Shown here in pieces: positions 39,731-54,850 of a stretch of 64,000 bases of DNA. The translations under genes and the position numbers were made by a program. The notes under the pieces are model-generated. The model was not told where the DNA came from, made no database searches, and was given only the letters and a program-made list of their open reading frames with translations. This DNA comes from Echiichthys vipera (lineage: Eukaryota; Chordata; Actinopteri; Perciformes; Trachinidae): NCBI GenBank assembly GCA_963691815.1, contig OY829651.1:12149917-12213916 (forward strand), given 5' to 3'. Every line of letters begins with the position of its first letter. Position 1 is the stretch's first letter.

Positions 39731-39865
39731 AAACACACACACACACACACATACTGAACACACGTGTACAAACACAAATACATAATTTTGCACGCTATAC
39801 TCACACACACTGGGATAATCACAACAGACCTCCGCCTGGACTTTTCTGTTTGACCTCGACATAGG

Positions 39866-39902
<37 letters not shown>
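39731..39902 (+). repeat. Two CA arrays, the second with a GC head
   Basis: (AC)n at 39731-39750, and GCGCGCGC followed by (AC)n at 39864-39902. Alternating purine-pyrimidine of the GC+AC type favours Z-DNA. Confidence 0.9.
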
Positions 39903-39904
<2 letters not shown>

Positions 39905-42900
39905 CATGGAAATCAGCCAACCTCTCTGTGGAGAAAGGTAATTATGTACCGACCATATTCATAACATTTTCCTGTCACGTAGTTAAGAAACACAGCCTCT
40001 CATTGGTCCATTTTCAAAGACACAATCGCACTAACGGGCCCACACACATACAGCGTACCTTGGAATAAACATACTCACACTTGCAGCCACACTTACATAA
40101 ACCCTCACATATGCTTACGCCGCCTAATTTACAGTCACGCACGCATCCAAGTATAGAAGGAAAATTGGTTGTGCATTATTCCAGAGCCAATCAACTTTTA
40201 TTAGAGCCGTGAATGTTAATTGGCGAGCCGTGCTCGGAAAACAGAAAACTCATTTCCTCAAACTAACAAGGTTTCATCGTTTTGGACATTTCACTTTCAG
40301 CCCTGTGCTTTCTGGCTCATTCCTTTTGTTTGACAAGAGATGAGCGTTCCCCGTAGTTTTTTTCTTCTCCTAAGGCTTTGATGAGAAAAGTATGTGCCTG
40401 GCATTGTATAAATATGTGTTTTTATGTGCAATTTTGCTCAACGATTGCGGCAACGAAGGAGCACAAAAAAATGCAAACATTTGATGGACAGGAATGTTAT
40501 TTTGATATTTGAATGTGCACCACAGCCGGGAAATATTTCCTGGTGTTTACACTTTTTGTTTTGAAAGTTTTGGCACTTTTTTGGGTAGATATGGGATTTT
40601 TCTGAAAGGAGAGTTCATTTTTTTTTCTCCCTTGAGGACGTTGACAGAGAAAGGAGCTGAAGTGTGATAACATCTTTGTTTTCTATCTGTTTCCTAGTTA
40701 CTCTATCTATTCTCTCAGACTATCTATAACTATCCAACTATAGTCATGAATCTATCCTGTTAATCTGAATGATTTGTATCTCTTTTATCCCGCCCTGCAC
40801 TATGTGGACGGCTGACAAACAGACTGGAGAATGACTTCCAAAAAAAATAAGAGAGAAAGCAAGCAGGAGAACGAGAACAAGATAGAAAGAAAAAACATTA
40901 AAAAGTTATATATCAGGAGGAGTTCCATGGCTAATAAATCTTTTATTGTTTTGTTTACCCAACATGATATTTATTTGTTATTGCTTCTAACAGAAGGAAA
41001 GCCATCCAAGTCAAATAAAAACCATTATGAGACTGTGTGTCTCTCTGTCTGCCTTTATGACTCCACTTGAGCGATTGACACCAGCTCCAGGAGTCCACAG
41101 TTTTGGTCGCCATTAATAAAACTCATGTAATGTCACAAGGCTTGCATTCAGTTTTTATCATACGAGTGGTTACTGGTTGTCCATTTGTGTGATTGGTTTT
41201 AAGGGTTATGGAGATGTTTTGGATGACATTTTGGAAGGTGTAAACAAAAGATGAACACCCCATCAACATTCTATTGGAAACTAGACTTGAGACATTATTC
41301 AGAGAGTTAATGAGAAGAGGAATGTTTGCTAACCCTAAAAGGTGTTTATTGTTAGATAAAATATGTATCACTGTGTTTGTAGTAATTGTTTAAAGCTGTA
41401 CTAGGCAAGACTTACTGTTAAACAGGTCTTATCAGCTTGGTCCAAAAAGGCTGAACTTAGTAACCATGACTTGATCTTTTTCACCACATTCATCTCAAGC
41501 AGACACAAAAATGGAGAAATAGAAATACAAAAATGATATCTCCTGGAAGTCACTTCACACCATCTTTGAACAGATGAAACTATAAAAATCCTAGCATCAG
41601 ATCAACAAACAAATTTGCTTCAACAGATTTGACTGACAGTGGCCTGCTGCCACTAACGACTATTTTTCTATCAATGAATCTATCCACTATTTTATCGATT
41701 AAATAGAAACGATTAATTTTACTACAAAACTAAAGTATTTCATTCAAGTAAATTTTGTTTGGCAAACTGTCATATTATGACATGTGGCATAAGACATTAA
41801 AACGCAAAACAGTAGATTTAACTGTGTTAACCAAACCTAACTCTTTCTACCATACCAATCTATAGATCCACCGCAGAGCACTAATTGAATTATATATATT
41901 TATTTATTTTACTATTTTACTTTTATTTATTTATTAATTTCTTCCAAAACAATCCATCCATACTCTTGTTCACTGCCGAGTCTGTTGTCCAGGCCTCCTA
42001 ACCGGTACCAATGTTATGTTCACTTAACCTGTCAATATGCATTTAAGTAAAAGAAAAATATGATGTATTGGTTCAAAACATTGACGTTGACATATTTTCA
42101 ACAATGACATCCTTGATTATGACAACTAATCGTAGCAGCCCTAGTGGCTTGGCAACAAAAGCAATCAATCGGTCTACGCATTTTGATCAAACGTTGTTAG
42201 AACCTGATGGATGCACAGACAAAACCAAGACTACAGAAATTTGTCCTGTGAAAGGACCAAAACATAAAAAAGAGACATAACAAAAAAAAAGAGAGATTAT
42301 ATATAAATTTTTTTTTATGTCATTGTCCTGTGACAGAACCAAAACTATTTACACTTTGGCAGGAAACAAACTGATTGAGAAGAAGAGTTCATCTATTTTC
42401 TCTCTCTGGGTGCGGCAATATGACCCTCCAACAGGTAAAAACTATAGAACTGAGTAAAAAACAGATACAACCTGCTTAAAAAAAACATTGATATACATAC
42501 CTCATTGTACCAGCGGGCAATGTGAGGCATCACAGCTTCCAAACCTGGCATAACCAACTGCATTAAAACTCAGTGGCACACAGTGAAGCTGGCAGCAGCC
42601 ACACACTACTGACGGAGGTAATGTCAATCCCACTGTACCCCGCCTACATGCACTGCATGTCCATTCCCCATGTATTTCTGTTGTAAGACTCAGAGCCTTT
42701 GTACTGGCAGATTTTAAAATAGTTAAGAAAATCAAAATGTATTGTTCGTGTCTGGAAACATTCAACATCCCGAGCTACGTTATGTTTTCATGTCAACAGT
42801 TATCATCCTCCAATCTCTCTATGAGTCATACCCACTGACCTTTGAGTAGAGCCAATGCTATCATCAACAGGAGATTGGCCTATGCTCCTTGAAAAGGACA

Positions 42901-42935
42901 CTCACTGATTCACTAGCCACACACAATCACTCACT
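39903..42935. other. Intronic, mostly featureless
   Basis: Repeat-poor at 40180-40330. 41650-42140 contains AT-rich 'cgattaa' and 'gcagccctagt' words of the type seen in degenerate fish MITEs, but the ends could not be fixed. Confidence 0.45.
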
Positions 42936-45131
<2,196 letters not shown>

Positions 45132-46205
45132 CTTTAAAGGGAACACCATCTAAATTTAGAATCAAAGTATGTTATTCCCATGACCTGAAAAAGTTCAGTC
45201 AATATGTGAGGAGCTCTTTTCCAAAACGTTATAAATCCATTTTAATAGTTTTCAGGAAAATTCCATTTTTTACCTAGACCCACACATTTGCTTAATATTC
45301 AATTTATCTTGTCAAAGTGGTTTATGGCTCAGTCTGAACTTGTTGAACGGACTGACAAAAAACTCTCCTGCTTCAGACAGCGCCATGTTGGATCGCATAG
45401 AACGCTCCCTGAACTCTGATTGGTCAAGAGGACGTATCGCATTTAGGCCAAAAATAGGTTTGGCGCTGGTCGCGGTTTGGAAAGGAACTGCATCTTGCGG
45501 ACCATTTTAAACAAGGAAATATAGCGATTTGCCATGAAGCATTGATGAAGCAGTGAATAGGTTCTGTATACAGCAAAGTGGCATGACAAACACATTTTTT
45601 TAAAATTTGGCTTTTATCTCGTTTTGGAAAAGAGCTCTTCATGTATAAACATGAGCTGCTCTCTCAAAGGCAGAAACCAGAGATGTCTCAAACCTGTGAT
45701 GTCATAAAGTATAGAGTCTAGAGCTGCTTCATAGACAACACATGGGAGATTGATTTTGTTTTCTTGATCACACCTAAATGAGCTTTATTCTGTTGTAGTG
45801 TTGTCAGTTCTGACACAACGAATGAGCCCATATACTCAGAACATCCCCTCAGTGCTCTCGGTGTCAACTATAATCTTTCACAATTCAGTATATATGGAGC
45901 AGATCAGACTTTATACTTAAGAACATCACAAATTTGAGTTTTAGCATTTGATTTTTTGGAAAGACTTGTCCATGTTTACTGATATTTTTAGACTATTTAC
46001 ACCATCTGATGCTAATGATGTGCTCGTTATCAAGCCGCTGAAGTTTGTCAAGGGTTTGATTATCATTAGAATCAGCTGTGTTCAAGCCGGGAGAAACCTA
46101 AAACATGCAAGGCAGTAGCTCTCCGGGAGCAGCCTTGGTCTCCCCTGGTTTAGACCATGGGAATAACTTATATAAATTTTGAAAATGGGTGTAGTTATCC
46201 TTAAG
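45132..46205. mobile_element. TTAA-flanked TIR element, non-autonomous (~1.07 kb)
   Basis: The left end CTTTAAAGGGAACACCA and the reverse-complemented right end CTTAAGGATAACTACACCCA are imperfect inverted repeats that extend about 60 bp, including a shared GTTATTCCCATG. Both start with TTAA. An internal exact 18-bp inverted repeat lies at 45211-45228 and 45620-45637. No transposase ORF. The TTAA-AGGG form fits Kolobok-like or piggyBac-like elements. Confidence 0.65.
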
Positions 46206-46387
46206 TCACACTAAATACATAGGAATGTTTGATGATTGTTATTTTCCCTCACTTTCTGTCACATTGCATACTGTACATTGATGGATGGATGGATTTTTAC
46301 CAGACTACTAGCCCGAGTGGGTTGCCTACAAGTTATACATTCCTATGCAGAATCTGAAAATAGAATCTGTGTAAAAACATACAACAT

Positions 46388-46391
<4 letters not shown>

Positions 46392-46440
<49 letters not shown>
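46392..46440. repeat. (AT)n microsatellite
   Basis: About 24 AT units, followed by a degenerate ATATAC/TTTAT region to 46490. Confidence 0.95.
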
Positions 46441-46442
<2 letters not shown>

Positions 46443-46490
46443 AATATACATATATATCCCGTATATATATTTATATTTATATTTATTTAG

Positions 46491-49400
46491 ACCCTATCGG
46501 TATATGTGTGCGTAACAGCAAACAGGGAGGTCTGTTGCAATTCGTTTTTTAGGAAGGTTGAAAAGGAACTAAGAGCAACTTTTCTATTCTAACCTTCATT
46601 TACCCTGGGAAAACTTACGGACTATAAATGCTGCATTTTGGCACTGCCACATACATATAGCTCCATGCATTCAAAACTGGAACCTTCCCATTACAACCAC
46701 GGCCTTCTAGTCTTGGCTGCAGAGTTACTCTCCTTGAGTGATTCTGACTTGTGCCAACAAACTGGGGGGATATATTATCCAACATGCTGGCAGCGCACTG
46801 CAGACAGTAGGGCTGCAGCGTGGGACTGGCTTTTTATAGCTTAAAATCATTTTTTATTGCCAAATTTTGTTATTGATTTGGGCTCAAAATTGATGATGGT
46901 CTTTAGACTCAAGAGCATTCTATCTTCACGTTTTTTGCCTTTAGTTCTTGTTTGATTTTCCTTAATACTATAGTTTTATGTGTATGTGTTTCTTCCAAAC
47001 CGCATGTGTTCTCTGGAAGCTTGCCCTTTACATAACAGAATAAATGTATTTCTTTTTTTTATCGAAAATTTTGCTGCTAGAAGTACTTCCTATCAGACAC
47101 ACTGCCTTCAAGTTTGTCCTCTGTATTCTGGTGTACCATAGCATAATGGAGGTCACACAGAATGGTCTTCCTTCCATATTTCTCCTGTTGGCATTCTCTT
47201 TTCAGTCTTTGTAATTCTTCATCAGTCTTTTGACCCGGTGCCCTTGCTTCGTCTTGTAACCCCCGCCTCATCCATCCTCCTTCTCTATTCAAACCCCTCT
47301 TTGCTCCACTCCCTGTGATTTAATTAAGTGGGCGCTTTATGAATAAAAATATTGCCCCCCTCTATTGATCATGGTGGACGGGAGGATGACAGCTCGGGCT
47401 GGCTGGAACGGGACGAGACAGCCACTCTTCTAACTCGTTCAATTATACTGACATAACTAAATGTGTTTGTGGAGCTTTATCAGTGTGTGTGCGTGGAAAG
47501 GTATGTGCATTCAAGTGACATTGCGCTAGGTTGTGTGCGGGTGTAGACAGTAGACTGCTGCGTGTCTGTGTGTGTTTGCAAGTGAAACAGCCATCGGGGA
47601 GCAGTAGCATCTAAATCAAACTAAGCGTTCTCAAAAGCTCTCATGGGCCCATGCAAATCCTTCATTAGAGCCACCCACCAACACACACCTACATAGACAC
47701 ACACATGCACGCATTTGTCGAACGCCTCCTTTGATACATACACTGCATCAGCATTATAAATGGACATTGTCTGCACTTTTGGTTTCTCTCCCTCTCTCTC
47801 CCCTGCTCTTTCCCCTCCTCTACCCATCGCTCTCTGTAAGGCTGTAAGTATCTATTATGTTTTGTCGATACTGTAATTAAATTGGACAGCTTAATGCAAT
47901 TCTCTGTGATCCATAGGCCTTTATGGATATAAAAGCTTTTCTGGCCCCACGCCCAAAAGACGTCCAACAAATTTAGATGAGTTACTATTGGAAGAAAAAA
48001 AATGTTGGAGAGGTTAAGGCAGCGGGGCGCACACATGGTCATTTGTAATTGGCTAATTCAATTTAATGTCCCTGACGCCATTTTGTTTTAATATATTTTC
48101 TGATTTGAATTGTCATCCACAGGACTAAGCGATATTACTACTCTTTCCTTTTTTTTCTTGTTAGTCCTTCCTTTTCTTCTAGTGCTTTAGCTAAGCGATA
48201 TTGCAGGCTCTTAGGGACATTTATGGTGCTAATAAAACTTCAGTAGCAATGGATGAAGAGACGACATTAGAATGGATGCAGAGAGAAGAGATAGATGGAA
48301 TAAGGGGAGGGTGGATTAACAGGAAGCAGAGAAAAGAGAAGCATACTATGGTGTGATATATGGAGGGATTGGTGGATAGATAGATTGGAGACAGACATAT
48401 GATAGATATTCCCCTGTCTCTCTTTTGGAACAGCTTTAGTATCTCACATCTAAGACAGAGAGCAATTTCAAACTGCAAACTGTTCATGCTTAGCAAGCTT
48501 GACCAAACCACAATTTGATCACTATCAATTTCAACAAGCCCTATAAAACTAAATCTAACTGTGAGGATGCTTAGCGTGCTTTACAAGTACTGAGATAAAT
48601 GTTATAGTCACAGATCGGGGTGGGAATTTCTAGACACCTCGCGATTCGATTCAAATTCCGGTTCAGAGAACTGTGATGTGATTGTAAAACGATTCTCAAA
48701 GACCAATTGCATGAAAATCAAATGTTTTACCAATAGAACAGGGGTATATTATCTACTATGTTAGCATCAAGACGATGTAATGTCAGCTACAGCTACAAAA
48801 CTTGACAATAATACCAAACCAAATTGATAACAAGTGAAGGTGAGTACGGAGTTTAGAAGACTTCTCTTCAACCCTTTGGTACCAAAACATACAGTATATG
48901 TTGCATCTTGACCTGCAAAAATCTCTTAAACTTGCCAAAATGACAAGCCATTCTTAATTTTATTGGAGGTGAAATGGAGAGGCACAAAACAAGTCAAGTA
49001 TGCTGCATGATTATGATCAATTATTTCAGATTATAATTTAATTGCATCTTGATCCTCATATTCAATTTTTACTTTTTCGTAAATCCTTACAGTCATTTGA
49101 TTGAGCTTATGCACGCATAATTGACACCTAAATTTCAATGCAATACATGTGCGTCAAAAAGATAAACTTGTAATGGATTATCACATGCAAAATGAACGCT
49201 CCTCAGTGAGAAATGGATTTGAAGCATTACTTGTGATGGAGGATTTAAGCTGGAGATTCTCATTCTTAGAAAGCCAAAGCTCCTTAACTAAATGGATTTA
49301 TTCTTTGGGAAATTGTTTAACCAACATAAGTCTATTTGAGAGCCCTTCAGTTCACAGACAGTCGTCCCAAACCTGTGATTTGATATGCCAATCCTTGCTT

Positions 49401-50537
49401 ATCAACAAGCTATACCAACTGTTGAAATAAATAAAAACACATTGGATTAAGGGATTTTTTAAGTAAAAAAAGGGGGAAAAGAAAAGAAGAATTAACAAAT
49501 GAAATGCGCATCATTTCAGCAGGGTTAAATCCTGTTGTAGGCTAAGTGATGAAATCGTTTTCCTGGTAAATGGCTGGTCAAATTAAATGGTGAAATGCAT
49601 TAATAAAAGGTTGATGTAGGAACAGAAGACTGTTGCTGCGCATGCCATTAAAGTGAGGATGAACCCAACAACCCCTGTTTGACTCTTTACTGAAGGGCTG
49701 AATTAGTCGTCATGGAAAGAGAGAGATGGACATAACAGGTTGTTAGAGAGATGAATAGAAGGATGCACGAGGAAAGGATAACAAGAAGGACAAGGGTCAA
49801 CAGGAGACAAGGTGAAGAAATGAGGAGAAGGTATGAAGTCAGCAGGTGTTCGAAGGAAAAAGGGGTGGCGAGTGAAAGAAGTAACAGGGGAGAGGACAAT
49901 ACAGGGAAGGATGGAAGGAAACATCGAAGGAAGCAGAGAAGATGGATAGGTAGCCAATGCGTAGGGGGAAAGGGGAAAGAATAAAGAGAAAGGTACATTT
50001 GAGTAAAGACTAAAGCGATGAAAGGGGAGATGATGGAAGTATGGAGTGTAAAGGAGAGGAAGAGAAGTCAAGAAAGAAGCTGACTGTGGCGTTTTGCCTT
50101 TATAAGCATCTGGGGAGCACCTCAGCACTCATAAATAATACACCGCAAATTAGCAGATTGGACAGAAGAAGGGGACTGCTGGAAGTGTGTGTGTGTGCGT
50201 GCTGCAGACAGGGAGTGCTTCATGAACATGCATGCATAGCAATGACTATGCATTACTTTATATGTGTGTTTTGGGGCATCCATACTAAACACTATGTTCT
50301 AGTCTGTACAAAGCGTGTCATTGAGGTTGTGTGTGTGTGTGTGTGTGTGTGTGTCAAAGGGTGTGTGTGTATAGATAAGGCATGTCTCTCAGGCAAGTTC
50401 TGATCCGTCTTTCAGCAGGTCAGCGTTGTCAAGGTTACTGCAGGCCATTCTACTGGTGGGCCAATTAATGTTTAGCACAGGAACAACACAGGTGTCTCAA
50501 GCAGAGATAGGGTGTGCAAGAGATGAAATGAGAAGGT

Positions 50538-50576
<39 letters not shown>

Positions 50577-51845
50577 AAGAGAGTGAAGTGAGGAAAAAGA
50601 AACACACAAGGCCTTTGTTGTCTCTGTGTTTATCAAAAAGCTGCAAAGCCTTTCAGGATGCTGAGAGAAGAATACAATGGAGGGTGAAATGTGGTCAAAT
50701 GTGAGTCTGAGCCAAGCAAGAGTTAGGGGAGTTCGGGGAGTCAAGTCTACCATGTGCTGAAGATGACATGATGGGTTCCCCTGTAAAGGTTGACAAAGTC
50801 TCTTGTGCGCAAAGAAAGTTTCTTGAATTACTTTGGGCCAAAATCTCATTATGTAACATAGGGATGTCTGAGACCTGATCTGAAAACTGCCTGATACTAA
50901 ATATCTCAATTTTACTAATTTTCTCAGTACTAGAATTAGCACTACAATGGTGCTCCAGTATTAAAATGATCCCTATAGTGTGTGGAGAGCAAAGATTGGG
51001 CCAAAACAGAACACAGCACACCAGCAGATTCCATTTGGTTAGTGCCATTCCATTCCACACGCTCAAAACCACAAACCTCACACGACCAAACGTGACTTTA
51101 GAGTAAACAAACGTTTTTCGTTGCCTGGGTCCAGTCCAGAGAGTCCACTCACTCCTCAGAGTTGACTGGTGTAAATGGATGAAAAGTAGTTGACAGTTCT
51201 GTTTTTGTTCTACTTGTACAGAAAATTGACAAAGGTAAAAGATACAAATATGAATGAAGTAATGGACATGGTGTGAACATGGACTGCACATGTTACAGCG
51301 CAAGCTGGAGGTGAGTACTAATCATCACAATCATCACAGTTGGCAAGTATATTATGTCCTGCTAGCAAGATTCAAAGTCAATAACGGGCTGCAATTCGGC
51401 TGAGGTAATAGACACATAAAACATATGTCACACAACAGGAATATGTTGTAAAACAATATTTAAAACCACCAAAGTGTAGGGTATCAGGCCTAAAATGGCT
51501 TGATTCTCGTGTGATGCGTATTTTAAGCACACTTGAAAATTCTTAAAGTTAAAACCCTCTGATGGGTTGATGAAATGCACTTTTAAATTGAAATTTTCTG
51601 ACAATATTCCTTGGTATTTTGTAACTCAGTAGTGAAGCAAAGGCAGAGAAAGAAAAGGAGGGTTTTCTACAATGGCTTTATCTGTCTGAGTGTACTTGGT
51701 GAAATTAAGTGATTGTGATGGCTAACAGAGCAGACTGTCATCCTCCCTTCCCATGCAGTGGTTGGGCTAATTCCTCTGACAGACTGTCTTCCACAATGGC
51801 TACTGGCTGCTGCCTTCTTAGCCTGAGGGTCTGTCTGGTTGAGTG
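46491..51845. other. Intronic; sparse repeats
   Basis: Mostly unique sequence. A candidate conserved block lies at 47840-48110. 49700-50060 is purine-rich, and short (GT) arrays occur at 50329-50354 and 50536-50574. The 202-codon minus-strand frame at 50695-51303 shows no recognisable domain. Confidence 0.5.
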
Positions 51846-51969
<124 letters not shown>

Positions 51970-52024
51970 TTGGGGAGATGGAGGGAGAGAAAGGACTAAA
52001 AGAGACAACGAGGAAAGGGAAACA

Positions 52025-52028
<4 letters not shown>

Positions 52029-52092
<64 letters not shown>

Positions 52093-52110
52093 TGTGTGCG
52101 TGTATGTGCT

Positions 52111-52141
<31 letters not shown>
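52029..52141 (+). repeat. (TG)n microsatellite
   Basis: TG array with TTTG, CGTG and TATG interruptions in the right half. Confidence 0.96.
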
Positions 52142-52144
<3 letters not shown>

Positions 52145-52395
52145 GTTGCTATGCTGTCTCTAGGCCCTAATCTCTTTAGTAAGCTCCATGATCCAGTTAG
52201 AAACAGAGTGGCTAATGTCAGGGCTAACTGGAAGAGAGGGATCTATGAGTGTGTGTTTATAAATGTTTGTGTGTAAGCCTTCGACTGTATCCATATCCTT
52301 GTTGAGACTGTCAGGGTCTAACTGTAAGAAAACTTGAGTGTTTGTGTACTGGTCGAATAAATGTTATCCTGCTACAACCATATCCACTTACATGG

Positions 52396-52469
<74 letters not shown>
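52396..52469 (+). repeat. (TG)37 microsatellite
   Basis: Uninterrupted TG array. Confidence 0.97.
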
Positions 52470-52471
<2 letters not shown>

Positions 52472-52913
52472 CGCAGGGTGTGTCTGAAAAGCAGCAGTGC
52501 CCATTAAGGCTGAGAGATTAGATTGAGTGGATCCAGATTCTGCGTTAATCTTCCTCTCCAGCAGGCTTTCTCTGCTCTGTTAGTAGAAAAGGCAGGTGCA
52601 GGAAATGGATTTCTTTCTTAATTTGCCTGGTCAAATCAGGGTTAAAAAACAGAAGGGAAAAGGTAAATCAGTCACTATTGAGTTTTTTTTTTTTTCTTTG
52701 GTAATCAGCACTGTTCATATTGCGGTAAATACAGTTTCCTAGAAAATGGTAGGAAATTTATAGACACATAAGGGGAAATTATTCTGACCCTTTTAACATT
52801 CACCAAAGATTGATATCTTTAGATTAAGACCCAAGTGGAAAAAAACAGATGTATAGTTGACTTTTATGACACTTTTGGTTCCTGAAAATATTAAATGCAT
52901 AAATGTGATAGAC
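52470..52913. other. Intronic, no recognised feature
   Basis: Ordinary sequence with a T run at 52684-52695. Confidence 0.5.
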
Positions 52914-53110
52914 AGGGCTGGGTTTCAGTATTTGACAGATTTGTACAGGTTTTGTACAGTTATTTTTAAATATTCTAATAATTTGAACACAAAATCTATT
53001 TTTGTAATAATAATTTGGACAGGGTGGCATAAAAAAGAGTATCAAATGAAGCACTCTGTCAGTTTCGGTATCACCTTAGGGGTACTGGTATTGGCACTGA
53101 TACCAGCCCT
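52914..53110. mobile_element. Small TIR element (~197 bp MITE)
   Basis: The left end AGGGCTGGGTTTCAGTATTTG is mirrored by the right end, which reverse-complemented reads AGGGCTGGTATCAGTGCCAA. Too short to code. Comparable 'ggtatcagtgcc..agccct' repeats occur widely in fish. Confidence 0.55.
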
Positions 53111-54089
53111 AATGTTTCCTTGTGAAACTCGAACCACTGTATGATCAGAATAATAATGATCGAGTTATTTTGAAAATGTTCGTTCCATTTTTCTGCTCTC
53201 CATCCAAAATTTGTTCCGTTTTCCAAATAGCATTGCTTTTAAAAAAAATTCTGAGCCAATATGCCTTAAAATGCTAAGAGGCTGTGTATTATCTTGGTAC
53301 AGGATGGTGTTTATTTATATGGTGCATTCAGTGCAGCATGTAGATGAATGTTGTAAATGTGCTTGAAGCTGTCATGGCATGATTAAAATGGACATGGTGA
53401 TCAGCAGTTTTGTCACAGAGGGTAAAAGTACAGCTAACTCACCCGCTGCCATAATAAACGATAAGACGCTGACACAACGGGAATGATGAACACTCTGAAC
53501 TAATGGCTGCTCGCTTGCTCACTCGCATGCATAACTATAACTGACTCTGTTTAGTTTTTTCTCCTCCGTCTCTGCCTATTTGTCTTTTCAACTCTTTAAC
53601 ACCTGTCTTTCTCTCCAATCAGCTGCACATAAGGGGAAAAAAAGAAACCTGTCTTCCAAATATTTCTTACTTCATTCCAGAATATTCTGCTCCAAAACAC
53701 CTCATATAACAGCATGGTGAGTGAATGTAGTCCGACTCAAACGTTGAAATGAAAATCATTCATACCCCGGGGGGAATATATGGAGAGGAATAAAGGATGG
53801 ATGCGGACGGACAGAAATTGAACCAAATTCTCCCCTCCCACCTAATCACACTACATCACAAATCACAGGCACTGCTGCTAATTCAAGTGTGTTGCGGTGC
53901 GCAGGCCTTGGCACATGGCATATGGCGTGTGTGTGTGCATGTGCGTGCAGGAGCGTGTGTTTGCATATTATAGTGGGGACATGGGGGAGAGAGAGAAGGA
54001 AAAGATGATTTAGGAGTAATGAGAGCCGGTAAAATCATGGTGCCCAGCAGCATTATGGGACTAAATCTAATCTGCTAATGGAGAGGGGG
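53111..54089. other. Intronic, no recognised feature
   Basis: Ordinary non-coding sequence. Confidence 0.5.
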
Positions 54090-54510
54090 GCGTGGGCTGG
54101 GGTGGCGATGGGAGGGAGGAGGAAGGGGAGATAGATGAAGAAGGGAAAGGACAGCAATGGCAGGAATGAAGGTAGGGCACTGAGGAATGGATGGAAGGCA
54201 GGAAGGACAGAGAAGAAGATAACTGTGGGATGAATGGCAAACAGGGAGGATGGAGAGGTCTAAGACAGAGTGGAGAGCAGAAAATAGGAAACATGGAAGA
54301 GAAGGAAATGAAGATCAAAGAGACGATGACTAAAAGAGAACATTTAAGAAATCAAGGTGAAAGAATGAGGATGAGGAGAATAGAAAAGAGGCGAAATAAG
54401 GGTGAATAGAACAAGAGAAGCGGAGAGATGAAGATGAGGAGAAGAGCACAATCCAAACAAAGAAAGAAGGGAAAATTGAACAATAAAAGAAGAGAGACAG
54501 CAAGAATGCG

Positions 54511-54516
<6 letters not shown>
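54090..54516 (+). repeat. Polypurine block
   Basis: A/G-dominated low-complexity sequence leading into the GA microsatellite. Its open frames are Arg/Glu/Lys-rich artefacts. Confidence 0.7.
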
Positions 54517-54593
<77 letters not shown>

Positions 54594-54598
54594 CAAGG

Positions 54599-54689
<91 letters not shown>
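54517..54689 (+). repeat. Compound (GA)n-(GT)n microsatellite
   Basis: (GA) 54517-54590, then a 13-bp spacer and (GT) 54604-54689. Confidence 0.97.
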
Positions 54690-54691
<2 letters not shown>

Positions 54692-54782
54692 GAGAAACAA
54701 CCTAGGGTGGAGGGCAGGGCCCAGGAGAGCACAATCAGCACATATTGCTATCACATGGTCTACAAAATACTATTTCTCTCTC

Positions 54783-54783
<1 letters not shown>

Positions 54784-54813
<30 letters not shown>
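54784..54813 (+). repeat. (AC)15 microsatellite
   Basis: AC array in opposite sense to the GT array 95 bp to its left, then CAAACACAAAC-type sequence to about 54850. Confidence 0.93.
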
Positions 54814-54814
<1 letters not shown>

Positions 54815-54850
54815 CCACACAAACACAAACACACACACATACACACACCC

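Noticed and set aside
50695..51303. 202-codon minus-strand open frame, one of the longest in the window
   Set aside because: No recognisable domain, no splice-site logic with slit3, and amino-acid composition like random intron.
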